A DNA stretch of 64,000 nt from Acidovorax sp. CF316 (GTDB lineage Bacteria > Pseudomonadota > Gammaproteobacteria > Burkholderiales > Burkholderiaceae_C), in contig NZ_AKJX01000178.1 of assembly GCF_000276605.1 (NCBI RefSeq), forward strand, positions 20,604 to 84,603. The letters are read 5' to 3'. The stretch's first letter is position 1, and each line of letters opens with the position of its first letter. The translations under genes were made by a program, and so were the position numbers. The notes beneath the pieces are model-generated. The model did not search any database. It had not been told where the DNA came from and saw only the letters and a list, made by a program, of their open reading frames with translations. Of this stretch, positions 36,091 to 45,082 are shown piece by piece.

Positions 36091-37116
36091 TCACAGGCCC
36101 TTGGCCTTCAGGTGCTTGTCCAGGCGCGGGTAGATGCGGCGCGCATTGCCTTCAAAGATGGCGTGTCGATCCGCCTCCGATAGCGCTTCGCACTGGTCGA
36201 TGTAGCGCTTGGTGTCGTCAAAGTAGTTGCCGGTATCGGGATCGCGGCCACGCACCGCCCCGATCATCTCGGAGCCAAAGAGCACGTTCTTGGTCGGAAT
36301 CACCTTGGTCAGCAGTTCGACGCCCGGGTGGTGGTAAACGCAGGTGTCGAAGAAGACGTTGTCCAGCAGCCCTTCCAGCGGGCGCTTGGCGATTTCCAGC
36401 GACATGCCGCGGTAACGGCCCCAGTGATAGGGCACTGCGCCGCCGCCGTGCGGGATCACCAGGCGCAGCTGCGGGAAATCCTTGAACACCTCGCCCTGCA
36501 GCAACTGCATGAACACCGAGGTATCGGCATTCAGGTAGTGCGCCCCCGTTCCATGGTGGCAGGCATTGCAGGAGGCTGCGACGTGGATCATCGCGGGCAC
36601 GTCCAGTTCGCACAGCGCCTCGTACACCGGGTACCAGCTCTTGTCGGTCATCGGCAGGCCTGTCCAGTGCCCGCCGCTGGGGTCGGGATTGAGGTTCACG
36701 CCGACGAAGCCCAGTTCATTGACGATGCGCTTCAACTCCGGGATGGAGTTCTTCGGAGGCGCCAGAGGCGACTGAGGCAGCATGCCCACAGGAACGAAGT
36801 TGTCCGGATAGAGGTCGCAGACACGCCGCACCAGGTCGTTGGAGATGCGGGCCCACTCCAGGCTGGTGCGCTCATTTCCCAGGTGGTGGCTCATCAGGCC
36901 GGCAATGGGCGAGAACAGCGTGATGTCGCTGCCACGCTCCTGTTGCAGCTTGAGCTGGCCATTGCCGACGCCTTCGCGGATTTCATCGTCGGATACATGG
37001 GCACCCGACAGCGGAGGTGCGTTGCCAGGATCGTTGGCGGCAGCCACTTGGGCGGCACGCCAGTCGCGAAAGGAAGCAGGGACGGTCGTGAAATGACCGT
37101 GGCAATCGATGATCAT
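36091..37116 (-). CDS. LigJ-like 4-oxalomesaconate hydratase family amidohydrolase
   Basis: Amidohydrolase of 341 residues, a length typical of LigJ. Metal-site residues are His6 and His8 in DCHGH, His178 in PAMIHVAA, His223 in VIPHGGGAVPY and Glu283 in LFGSEMIGA. LigJ hydrates 4-oxalomesaconate, the product of gallate or protocatechuate 4,5-cleavage. It could therefore serve this operon's own ring-cleavage product, the nearby gallate pathway, or both. A related decarboxylase activity (as in the ACMSD branch) cannot be excluded. Confidence 0.8.
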   Translation of the reverse strand: MIIDCHGHFTTVPASFRDWRAAQVAAANDPGNAPPLSGAHVSDDEIREGVGNGQLKLQQERGSDITLFSPIAGLMSHHLGNERTSLEWARISNDLVRRVCDLYPDNFVPVGMLPQSPLAPPKNSIPELKRIVNELGFVGVNLNPDPSGGHWTGLPMTDKSWYPVYEALCELDVPAMIHVAASCNACHHGTGAHYLNADTSVFMQLLQGEVFKDFPQLRLVIPHGGGAVPYHWGRYRGMSLEIAKRPLEGLLDNVFFDTCVYHHPGVELLTKVIPTKNVLFGSEMIGAVRGRDPDTGNYFDDTKRYIDQCEALSEADRHAIFEGNARRIYPRLDKHLKAKGL

Positions 37117-37129
37117 GGGAGATTCCGGT

Positions 37130-38098
37130 TCAGGCTTTGGGGTCCACGAACAACTCGTGCATGGACATGCGGCGCGGGGTCAGGCCTTGCTTGAAAGCGG
37201 TTTGCTCCAGGGCCTCGATGGTCTTGCGGTTTTCCTCGATGCCATAGGGCAGCGGGTCGTGGCCGACGATCTTGCGCAACTCCAGGTACTTCTTGTCCGT
37301 CGCGCTGTTCGCCTCGCCAGCGTCCAGCCGCGCCAGGTAGTCCTGCTTTGCCTTGTCGAAGGCGTCGTAGAGCGACTTGGCGACCCAGGGGTGTTCGGCC
37401 AGCACCGAGTCCTTGACGACGATGGTGCCGTGCATCGGGTAGATGCCCGTGCGAGCGTAGTACTCGGCTTCGAGCTCGGCGGCATTGGGCAGCAGGTCGG
37501 GGTAATTCGCCTCGACCTCCTGCCAGCCGCCCGTGGGGTTGCCTGTGCGACCTATGCCGGCGGCGCCGTCGAAGCCCGCCACCAATTCACCGTCCGCCAT
37601 CATCTCCGCCAAAGGGCGTGTGGCATGAACCACGTTGGACGGCAGCTTGAGTTGCGTTACATGCTCTTCATCGTCGACTACCCAAGTGACCTTGTCGTTG
37701 TCCAGGCCGAATTCTTCGATCAGAACCTGCCGTGTCCAGACACCCGTGGTGACCGAGTAGGCGCGCACACCCACCTTCTTGCCTTCAAGGTCCTTGGCGG
37801 TCTGGATACCGGCATCCGGGCGCACCAGCAGGCCTGCGTGGTGAAAGCGACGCACCACAAAGATGGGCAGTGCGACAAACGGTGCCCCGTATGCGCGGGC
37901 GATGATGTAAGTGGTGGGGGCAATCTCGCAGACATCGAATTCGACGTCACGGACCATGCGGCGGAAGGCGCCTATCTGCGGCTTGACGGTGATGATTTCG
38001 GCATCCACCCCCTCGATGGGAATGCTGCCGTTGCGAATCGCCGACGTGTGCGGATGCTCCGCAATGGCGATCTTGAGATGGACTTTTTTGCTGGACAA
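37130..38098 (-). CDS. 4,5-dihydroxyphthalate decarboxylase-like protein (copy 2)
   Basis: Protein of 322 residues without a signal peptide, related to Pht5 decarboxylases and paralogous to the product of 29860-30753 (shared EGKKVGVR, TT and W-R pattern). The start is a TTG at 38098 with AAGGAGA six bases upstream; no ATG fits. It is the first gene of unit C, 87 bases after the promoter copy C -10. As in copy 1, a ring-decarboxylation role is inferred from family resemblance and operon context; the alternative is a cytosolic binding protein. Confidence 0.75.
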   Translation of the reverse strand: MSSKKVHLKIAIAEHPHTSAIRNGSIPIEGVDAEIITVKPQIGAFRRMVRDVEFDVCEIAPTTYIIARAYGAPFVALPIFVVRRFHHAGLLVRPDAGIQTAKDLEGKKVGVRAYSVTTGVWTRQVLIEEFGLDNDKVTWVVDDEEHVTQLKLPSNVVHATRPLAEMMADGELVAGFDGAAGIGRTGNPTGGWQEVEANYPDLLPNAAELEAEYYARTGIYPMHGTIVVKDSVLAEHPWVAKSLYDAFDKAKQDYLARLDAGEANSATDKKYLELRKIVGHDPLPYGIEENRKTIEALEQTAFKQGLTPRRMSMHELFVDPKA

Positions 38099-38185
38099 CG
38101 TGCGTCTCCTTGAACTTTCCTGTTGGTGCCTGCGCAGCAGGCTCCACCGCCTTGGGGCATGTGGAACCATGCTCTGACAGACTGA

Positions 38186-38244
38186 AGGTTAGGGTCCGCT
38201 CGCCGATGCGCACATCTACAAAAATCAGATTCGCTTGTACTTTC
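38186..38244 (-). promoter_or_regulatory. Shared activator-type promoter element, copy C (long catabolic operon)
   Basis: On the minus strand from 38244: GAAAGTACAAGCGAATCTG, then TTTTGTA at element positions 22-28, then 25 bases, then TAACCT (38191-38186). Three bases of the upstream box differ from the consensus. It also lies between two divergent units, so it might influence the MFS gene at 38313. Confidence 0.7.
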
Positions 38245-38312
38245 CGGTGAATCCACCGGCAACGGATCCCGGCGCTGAAAAAATGACCGCGCTGCGTCCT
38301 AGACTCCGGCGC

Positions 38313-39599
38313 ATGAACGCTTTCACGACCCCTTCCACGGGCAGCGCGCAACTGCGCGAGCAACACGATTACCTGCGCCTTCTGGGCGCCCGCGTGACGG
38401 GTGGGGCCGCCAACCAGATGCTGATGGTGGCGCTGGGCTGGCAGATGTATGACCTGACAGGCAGTGCCTGGGACCTGGGCCTGGTCGGGCTTGCGCAGTT
38501 CCTTCCGGCACTGCTGCTGACCCTGCCCGCCGGGCATCTGGTCGACCAGCACGATCGTCGCCTGCTGCTTGCAGGCAGCTTGGGCCTGCAATGCGCGGTT
38601 GCACTGTGCCTGGCCCTGTCCTGCTTCCACGGGTGGATTGGTTCCCACATGATTCTGGTGCTGTCCATCGCGCTGGGCGCCGCACGGGCGCTGCAGATGC
38701 CTTCGCAGCAGGCCTTGCTTCCGTCACTGGTACCCACGGCCCTGCTGCCGCGCGCAGTCGCTGCGGCCAGCTCATCGATGCAGGCCGCCGTGATCGCCGG
38801 ACCGGCCCTGGGCGGCGTCCTCTATGCGCTGGGCCCCCAGGTCTCGCAGTTGGGACAGCCGGTGGCCCAGGCTGGCGCCAACTGGGGCGCTGCGCTGGTC
38901 TATGCGGTTTCGTTGGCCTTGCTGCTCATCGCGGTGAGCGCCGTGCTGGCGATCCGGCACCGGCCGCTGGAGCGGGTGCGCCGAGCCCCTGGATTGGCCC
39001 AGCTGACCGCTGGCATCCACTTCATCTGGCAGCGCCCCGTGGTCCTGGGTGCCATCTCCCTGGACCTGTTCGCCGTGCTCCTGGGAGGCGCCACCGCGCT
39101 CCTGCCGATCTTCGCGCGCGACATCCTGCACACCGGGCCTGAAGGGCTCGGGATGTTGCGCTCCGCGCCCGCGCTGGGTGCGGTGATCGTGGGCCTGGGC
39201 CTCGCGCGCATGCCAATCAATCGGCGGGTGGGCCGCGCCCTGCTCAGCGCCGTGGCGCTGTTCGGCTGCTCGATGATCGCCTTCGCGTTGACGGCCTCGT
39301 TTTGGGTGGCCTTTGCAGCACTGGCCGTCAGCGGCGCAGCAGACATGGTCAGCGTGGTGATCCGCCAGTCCCTGGTGCAGCTGGAAACCCCGGACGAGAT
39401 GCGCGGCCGCGTGGGCGCCGTGAACTCGGTGTTCATCGGCGCCAGCAACCAGCTGGGTGAGTTCGAATCGGGAAGCACCGCCGCCCTGCTGGGGCCCGTC
39501 GGCTCCGTCCTTCTGGGAGGGGTAGGCACCCTTGCCATCGTGTTGCTCTGGACCCGGCTGTTTCCCGCGCTGGCACAGCGCGATCGCTTGCAGTCCTGA
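38313..39599 (+). CDS. MFS transporter, EntS-like exporter family
   Basis: Membrane protein of about 428 residues with roughly twelve hydrophobic helices and the major-facilitator loop AGHLVDQHDRRLLLAG between helices 2 and 3. A late loop ETPDEMRGRVGAVNSVF is typical of the EntS/MFS_3 group, which mostly export siderophores, drugs or metabolites. ATGs at 38313 and 38283 are both possible. It is divergent from unit C and could export a toxic intermediate; it might equally be unrelated. Confidence 0.85.
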   Translation: MNAFTTPSTGSAQLREQHDYLRLLGARVTGGAANQMLMVALGWQMYDLTGSAWDLGLVGLAQFLPALLLTLPAGHLVDQHDRRLLLAGSLGLQCAVALCLALSCFHGWIGSHMILVLSIALGAARALQMPSQQALLPSLVPTALLPRAVAAASSSMQAAVIAGPALGGVLYALGPQVSQLGQPVAQAGANWGAALVYAVSLALLLIAVSAVLAIRHRPLERVRRAPGLAQLTAGIHFIWQRPVVLGAISLDLFAVLLGGATALLPIFARDILHTGPEGLGMLRSAPALGAVIVGLGLARMPINRRVGRALLSAVALFGCSMIAFALTASFWVAFAALAVSGAADMVSVVIRQSLVQLETPDEMRGRVGAVNSVFIGASNQLGEFESGSTAALLGPVGSVLLGGVGTLAIVLLWTRLFPALAQRDRLQS

Positions 39600-39995
39600 G
39601 GGCAGGCAGCCACTGGGAACGGGCTTGGGACAGATGGCAGTGTCCCGGCCCCATCAGCGACGGTGCAACGCCGGCAGGCGAGATTCCGTGCCACGCAAGC
39701 AGCCAGGGCGCCAAGCACTTCCCCCTTCATCGGCCCGCGTCCCTCCCGCTCCCTCGGGCCCGCGCCTTGCCGGGTGGTCAGCGCCGTGCCCGACACCCAT
39801 CCCGACAAGGTCTTTGCGCGACCTCAGAGGCCGAAACAGGCTCTGCGCGCAGGATGCATTGCCTGAGCACCCTGCAACGGGGCGCGCGGGGCCGGAGGCA
39901 GTCCCGGCGCAAAAGGGTTCGGCAGAGCCGAGCGGGCCACAGGAGGAGGTCGAAGAATGGAGGCTGGGCGCGCGATGGACGCCCAGGTCCCGGGG
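39600..39995. other. Intergenic region between MFS and RND genes
   Basis: A 396-base stretch between the convergent MFS and RND genes with no convincing gene. A weak hairpin GGGACA/TGTCCC spans 39627-39646 without a T tract. Nothing else was recognised; it may be remnant DNA or 3' untranslated sequence. Confidence 0.5.
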
Positions 39996-42395
39996 CTACC
40001 GGTGCCGTGTGCGCAGCGCGGTGGGCCGCTTCGGCTTGAGCAGAAAATGCGCCAGCGCCGGCAGCAGCACCAGGGCGCCCACCATGTTGACCACGAACAT
40101 GAAGGCCAACAGCACCCCCATGTCCGCCTGGAACTTGATGGGCGAGAGTGCCCAGGTGGCCACTCCGATGGCCAAGGTGATGCCGGTCAGCATCACCACC
40201 CGGCCGGTGAAGAGCAGCGAGTGGAAATAGGCGGCACGCAGGCTGGCCCCTTCGCGCAATTGCACCAGCATGAGGCTGAGAACATACAGCGCATAGTCCA
40301 CGCCAATGCCCACACCCAGCGCCACCACCGGCAGCGTGGCCACCTTGAGGCCGATGCCCAGATGCACCATCAGCGCTTCGGCCAGCACCGAGGTGACGGC
40401 GAGCGGAATGATGGCGCAGGCTACGGCCCGCCAGGAGCGGAAGGTCAGGTAGCTCAGCAGAACGACCGCTGCGTACACCAGCACCAACATCTGGCGGTTG
40501 GCCTTTTCGACGACGGCGTTGGTGGCGGCCTCGAAACCCGCATTGCCCGCGGCCAACAGGAAGCTCGCGTCCTCGTTGTCGTTGCGCCGGGCGAAATCCT
40601 CCACGGCCGCGGTCACCCGCTTGAGCGTATCGGCCTTGTGGTCGGCCAGGTAGACCTGCACCTGCAGCAGCGAGAAGCCGGCGTCGACAAGCTGGCGGGG
40701 AGCGCGCGAGCCCGCCGTGTTGAGTGCGCCCTGGTTGGGCTGCAGCTCGTACCAGCGGGGGTTGCCCTCGTTCATCGCCACGGCGGTCTGGCGCGCCAGC
40801 GACGCGAGCGATTGCGTGCTCTCCACGCCAGCGACCTGGCGCAGCTCCCACTCCAGCTCATCCACGCGCTCCAGCACGGCATGCGCCATGGCGCCCTGCT
40901 CCTTGGTGCGCACCATCACGGTCAGCACATCGCTGCTGGTGGCGTAGTGCGCGGTCAGGTAGGCGTTGTCCTGGTTGTAGCGCGACTGGGGGCGCAACTC
41001 GGGTGCGCCGGCGTCGAGGTCGCCAATCTGCAACAGGCGGGCCTGGTACAGCCCCACCCCGGTCAGCACGACGGCCACGGCGATCGCCGCCTGTGCCCAG
41101 CGCCGGTCGGTGAAACGGCACAGCAGATTCCAGAGCCAGGCGCTTGTGGGATTCTCGCTGTGTTCTGCCCTGGCGGCACGGCGCGCAGCCGCCGCGCTCA
41201 CCCCGGTATAGCTCAGCAGCACCGGCAGCAAGATCAGATTGGTGAACACCAGAAGGGCCACCCCCAGGCTGGCGACGATGGCGAGTTGGCGGATGGACTG
41301 GATATCGATCAGCAGCAGCACGGCAAAGCCGACTGCATCGCATGCCAGCGCAGTGAAGCCCGCCGTGAACAGACGGCGGAAGGTGAAGCGTGCCGCGACC
41401 AGGCGGTGCATGCCGCGGCCGATGTCCTGCATGATGCCGTTCATCTTCTGCGCGCCATGGCTCATCCCGATGGCGAACACCAGAAAGGGCACCAGCACGG
41501 CATAGGGGTCGAGTGCAAAACCCAACATGGGCAGCAGGCCCAGCTGCCACACTACGGCGATGATGGAGCACAGCATCACCAGCAGGGTGCTACGCAGGCA
41601 GCGTGTGTACCAGAGCACCACGGCCGTGGCGATGGCTGCGGCCAGGGCAAAGAACAGCAGCACCTGGGTCAGGCCCTCGATCAGGTCACCGGCAACCTTG
41701 GCGAAGCCGGTGATACGCACTTCCAGCCGGTGGTCGCTGTGCTTGGCGCGCAAGGCCTCCAGACGCTCTGACAGCTGCGCATAGTCGAGTGCCAGCCCGG
41801 TCTCCGGGTCGCGCTCCGCCAGCGGCACCAGGACGGCGCTGGACTGGTAATCCCTGGCTACCAATTGGCCGACCTCTCCCGAACGCTCGATGTTCAGCCG
41901 CACGCGCGCCAGCGCTCCAGGCGACCCGTCGTAGCTGTCAGGCATCACCGTGCCGCCCTCGAAGCCGCTCTCGGTCACGGCGGTCCATCGGGTGGACGGC
42001 GTCCACAGCGACTTCATCTGACCACGCACCACGCCAGGAAGGGCAAACAGATCGTCGTTCAGTGCCCTAAGCCGGGTCAGGTAATCTGCATCCAGGATGC
42101 TTCCCCCGTCCCGGCGCTCCAGCACCACACGCAGGCTGTTCGCTTGCGAGACGATCTTTTTGCGCTCGGCCAGGTAATTTTGCAGGTAGGGGTGCGACAG
42201 CGGGAGCATCCCCTCGAAGCTGGCGTTGGATGCCACTCGCGTCGCCTGCCACCCAAGCACCAGGGTCAAGACAAGGCAGACCAGCAGCACGAATGCGCGG
42301 TGGTTGAAGACCGCACGCTCCAGCCGGCTGCCAGAGTCTGCATCGAAGCTCTCGGTCGAGGGAATGTCGGTCACGGTGTGCAGCGCCACGCTCAT
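39996..42395 (-). CDS. RND-superfamily (MmpL-like) transporter
   Basis: Inner-membrane protein of 799 residues with two matching halves. A first helix FVLLVCLVLTLVLGW is followed by a large periplasmic loop and a five-helix bundle, and the pattern repeats from about residue 440 (AIAVAVVLTGVGLYQ). GVGIGVDYALYVLSLMLVQL lies in the second bundle. It belongs to the hydrophobe-exporter/MmpL branch, without a separate fusion protein. The preceding Ycf48-like gene overlaps by four bases, and the DUF1329 and DUF1302 genes are in the same unit, which is a recurrent gene set in proteobacteria. Confidence 0.9.
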   Translation of the reverse strand: MSVALHTVTDIPSTESFDADSGSRLERAVFNHRAFVLLVCLVLTLVLGWQATRVASNASFEGMLPLSHPYLQNYLAERKKIVSQANSLRVVLERRDGGSILDADYLTRLRALNDDLFALPGVVRGQMKSLWTPSTRWTAVTESGFEGGTVMPDSYDGSPGALARVRLNIERSGEVGQLVARDYQSSAVLVPLAERDPETGLALDYAQLSERLEALRAKHSDHRLEVRITGFAKVAGDLIEGLTQVLLFFALAAAIATAVVLWYTRCLRSTLLVMLCSIIAVVWQLGLLPMLGFALDPYAVLVPFLVFAIGMSHGAQKMNGIMQDIGRGMHRLVAARFTFRRLFTAGFTALACDAVGFAVLLLIDIQSIRQLAIVASLGVALLVFTNLILLPVLLSYTGVSAAAARRAARAEHSENPTSAWLWNLLCRFTDRRWAQAAIAVAVVLTGVGLYQARLLQIGDLDAGAPELRPQSRYNQDNAYLTAHYATSSDVLTVMVRTKEQGAMAHAVLERVDELEWELRQVAGVESTQSLASLARQTAVAMNEGNPRWYELQPNQGALNTAGSRAPRQLVDAGFSLLQVQVYLADHKADTLKRVTAAVEDFARRNDNEDASFLLAAGNAGFEAATNAVVEKANRQMLVLVYAAVVLLSYLTFRSWRAVACAIIPLAVTSVLAEALMVHLGIGLKVATLPVVALGVGIGVDYALYVLSLMLVQLREGASLRAAYFHSLLFTGRVVMLTGITLAIGVATWALSPIKFQADMGVLLAFMFVVNMVGALVLLPALAHFLLKPKRPTALRTRHR

Positions 42396-43555
42396 ACAGG
42401 GGACTTCCTAACGGAAGAAGAAGGAGAAGAAGATGCGGCGGCCGTCAATTCGGCCGGCGTCAATCGCAGCAGGCCACGCATGCCGACGAGGAGCACGGTG
42501 CCATCGTCGGCTTCTGCCAGCCCCGTGAAAGGAAAGCGCTGCGGCAGCGCCAGGGGGTGAAAGCGCTGGCCACCATCACGGCTCAGCAGCACCTGGCCTG
42601 CAGCGCCCACCAGCAGCACGCTGCCGTCGGCCAGTTGGGTGCCCGCGACCAGGGAGGCATCCACGGGCGTCTGCACCGCCGTCCAGGCATCGCCCGGTTC
42701 GGCACTGCGCCACAGCTTGCCGCGCAGCCCCAGCATCAGCAGCGACCCCTCACGCAGCGCCAGCGCGCCAAACAGGCTGCCGTTGGAAGGCGATGGCTGG
42801 GCCGAGAAATTTCCGCTCACGCCACCGGTGCGGCGGCCCAAAACCAGCCCTTGCTCACCGAACAACAACTGCTCCCCTTTTCGGGAGACCAGGCCGTAGT
42901 AGCTCAGGCCATCCGGGTTGGGCAGCCGGTGCATCTGCGATTGCCACTCCCGCCCGCCATCGGTGCTGGAGAAGGCCAGTCCATAGGCGCCCACCGCCCA
43001 CAGCGCGCCATCGTCACCGAGCGCAATGTCCAGCAACGGCTTGTCGGCCCCTTCTGCGACCAGGCGCTGTGCATCCTCCACCAGCAGATTGCCCTGGGCC
43101 ATGGCCTCGCTGCCGGGTGGGCTGGCCTGCAGCTGTGCCTGCGCCGCCTGCAGAGCCAGCCGGGCCGCTGTCTGGCCATCGAGACACCGGCGCCAACTCG
43201 CGCCGCCATCCTCGGTGGCCAGAACCACGCCCATGCTTCCGACGGCCCAGCCGCGCTGCGCATCGGCGAATCGCAGCGCCGTGAGCGTGCAGCTCACCGG
43301 CACCCGAGCCTGCACCCAGCTCTGGCCCCCATCGTTCGAGTAAATGACCAGGCCACGCTCGCCCACCGCCACCATCCGCTTGCCTGCACGGGCCACTGCC
43401 TGCAAGACGGCCTGGGTCGGCCGCGCCACCTGCACCGCCGGCAGGCCCAGCGCCCGCCCCACGCGCTCGTTCGCACGGGCTGCCATGGGCAACAGGCCGA
43501 CGCCCACCGTCCCCAGCAGCACCGCACGGCGCCTCAATCCAACTGCATCCATCAT
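42392..43555 (-). CDS. Exported Ycf48/BNR-type beta-propeller protein
   Basis: Protein of 387 residues with a signal peptide (RRRAVLLGTVGVGLLPMAARA) and BNR/Asp-box-like repeats such as YSNDGGQSW, ATEDGGASW, SSTDGGREW and LSRDGGQRF. It is related to the photosystem-assembly factor Ycf48 fold, but here it is part of an RND/DUF1302/DUF1329 operon and probably a periplasmic accessory of the transporter. Two ATGs are adjacent at 43555 and 43552. The stop overlaps the RND start as ATGA. Confidence 0.85.
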   Translation of the reverse strand: MMDAVGLRRRAVLLGTVGVGLLPMAARANERVGRALGLPAVQVARPTQAVLQAVARAGKRMVAVGERGLVIYSNDGGQSWVQARVPVSCTLTALRFADAQRGWAVGSMGVVLATEDGGASWRRCLDGQTAARLALQAAQAQLQASPPGSEAMAQGNLLVEDAQRLVAEGADKPLLDIALGDDGALWAVGAYGLAFSSTDGGREWQSQMHRLPNPDGLSYYGLVSRKGEQLLFGEQGLVLGRRTGGVSGNFSAQPSPSNGSLFGALALREGSLLMLGLRGKLWRSAEPGDAWTAVQTPVDASLVAGTQLADGSVLLVGAAGQVLLSRDGGQRFHPLALPQRFPFTGLAEADDGTVLLVGMRGLLRLTPAELTAAASSSPSSSVRKSPV

Positions 43556-43673
43556 CGGCCGCCTGTCTGTCTCGCTACGTCGGCGACCCGCCCCAAGGGG
43601 GCCTTCGCCATTTACAACCATCCTGCCGCCTCGCACTCGCTCGCCTCGGCGCATGCGGGGCACGGCTGCGGGC

Positions 43674-45044
43674 TCACCTCACGCCACCACTGGCAAGCGC
43701 CGACGATGTGAAGTTGTTCAGCTGCTTGGCGTCGAACGGCCGGTAGCTCACGCCACCCGTTTCATTGACGGCTCCGGCGAACACCCAGCCACCCGACAGC
43801 AGGTCGAACCAGGCATAGCTCAACGTGGTGGCCAGCGGCTGGTCGCCGGCCACGAGCGTGAAGGCCTGGCCGGTCTTCCACAGCTTGCCCTGCGCATCCC
43901 AGCTGTCGGCCAGCACGGCTTGCCAGGTGTCCTCGTCCAGGTAGAAGCGGCGCTTGGCGGCCGTGTTGCGCTTGCCATCGCGCAGTGTGGCCTCCACCAC
44001 CCAGACCCGGTGCAGCTCCCAGCGCACGGCATCGGGATTGAGCGCGCCCTTACCCACCACCTCCTTGACCGGCTTGGCCATGAGGGCGTTGTTGTTGTAG
44101 GGCACGATGATTTCGCGCTTGCCCAGGAGCTTCATCTGGTAGCGGTCCTGTGAGCCAATGAAGAGGTTCACATCATCGAAGTTCGCCAAGCCGGCGGCCG
44201 ATCCATCCGGTGTGTCATAGGCAATCGACGGCGACTTGCGCACGCGGCGCTGGCCCGGCAGGTACTGCCAGCCGTCCTTGGGCTTGCCGAAGTTGTCCAC
44301 ATAGTCGATGGTCATCAGGGCCTGGCCGGCGTTGGCCGGTGGCTCGGTGATGTCGATGCGCGCACGCGCCCACTCGCCGCTGAACTGCTCGGGGCTGCCG
44401 GCCGGATCGTAGAAAGGGTAGATCAAGTTGGTGCGCTGGCGGCTCGTCAGGACTTGGTCACCTGCGGAGGTCATCACGTACTTGTCGGCGACGAAGCTGG
44501 TCACCTGCCCGCGGTAGCTGAGCATGTGGTTCCAGATGGCCTCGTGCCCATTCTTGGGCACCGGAAAGGGAATGCCGCCGTAGGAGCCTTCGACCGTGAG
44601 GCCGTCGTTAGCCAGCTTGGAACGGCTGGCGTTCTTCAGGACCTGGTCGTAGATAGCCTGCGGGAACACGGCGCTGCGCCGGGTGGGATAGACATCGAGC
44701 TTGAAGCCGGGCACCTTGGCCAGCAAGGCCTTAGTGCCGTCGGTTAGCGCTGCTGCATGTTCGCCGGCATTCGCGGCGGTGATGGTCAGGCGCGGCTTGT
44801 CCGCAGCGAAGGGATCGGCCCGCTTGGTGGTCGCACTGCCGGAGGCGGGGGGCGCCTTGCCGTCCCACGCGGGGATGGTGCCGTCCTTGTTGCCGGCACG
44901 CTCGGCCCCGTAGGGAGTCAGCGGGCCGGATTTCAATGCTGCGACATCTTCGGGTGCCGCCATTGCGGCCCCCGTCAGAAGAAGTGCGGCGGCCATGCTG
45001 GCAGTGGCCATGGCGCCAGCGCGGTTCAGGGAAGGGAAATGCAT
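43674..45044 (-). CDS. DUF1329 periplasmic protein (LolA-like fold family)
   Basis: Protein of 456 residues with signal peptide ending LLTGAAMAAPEDV. The DUF1329 pattern is clear: LTPYGAERAGNKDGTIPAW near the mature start, then DGWQYLPGQRRVRKSPSIAYD and RRFYLDEDTWQAV. GGAGA precedes the ATG at 45044. DUF1329 proteins are thought to resemble LolA/LolB lipid carriers, so a role in carrying a hydrophobic ligand between the RND protein and the outer-membrane barrel is plausible but unproven. Confidence 0.9.
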   Translation of the reverse strand: MHFPSLNRAGAMATASMAAALLLTGAAMAAPEDVAALKSGPLTPYGAERAGNKDGTIPAWDGKAPPASGSATTKRADPFAADKPRLTITAANAGEHAAALTDGTKALLAKVPGFKLDVYPTRRSAVFPQAIYDQVLKNASRSKLANDGLTVEGSYGGIPFPVPKNGHEAIWNHMLSYRGQVTSFVADKYVMTSAGDQVLTSRQRTNLIYPFYDPAGSPEQFSGEWARARIDITEPPANAGQALMTIDYVDNFGKPKDGWQYLPGQRRVRKSPSIAYDTPDGSAAGLANFDDVNLFIGSQDRYQMKLLGKREIIVPYNNNALMAKPVKEVVGKGALNPDAVRWELHRVWVVEATLRDGKRNTAAKRRFYLDEDTWQAVLADSWDAQGKLWKTGQAFTLVAGDQPLATTLSYAWFDLLSGGWVFAGAVNETGGVSYRPFDAKQLNNFTSSALASGGVR

Positions 45045-45082
45045 GGGATGTCTCCGAAAGCTTTGTTCTCTAGGACTGCCTG

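Noticed and set aside
39627..39646. Terminator after the MFS gene
   Set aside because: The GGGACA/TGTCCC hairpin is short and has no T tract, so it does not reach a reportable level.
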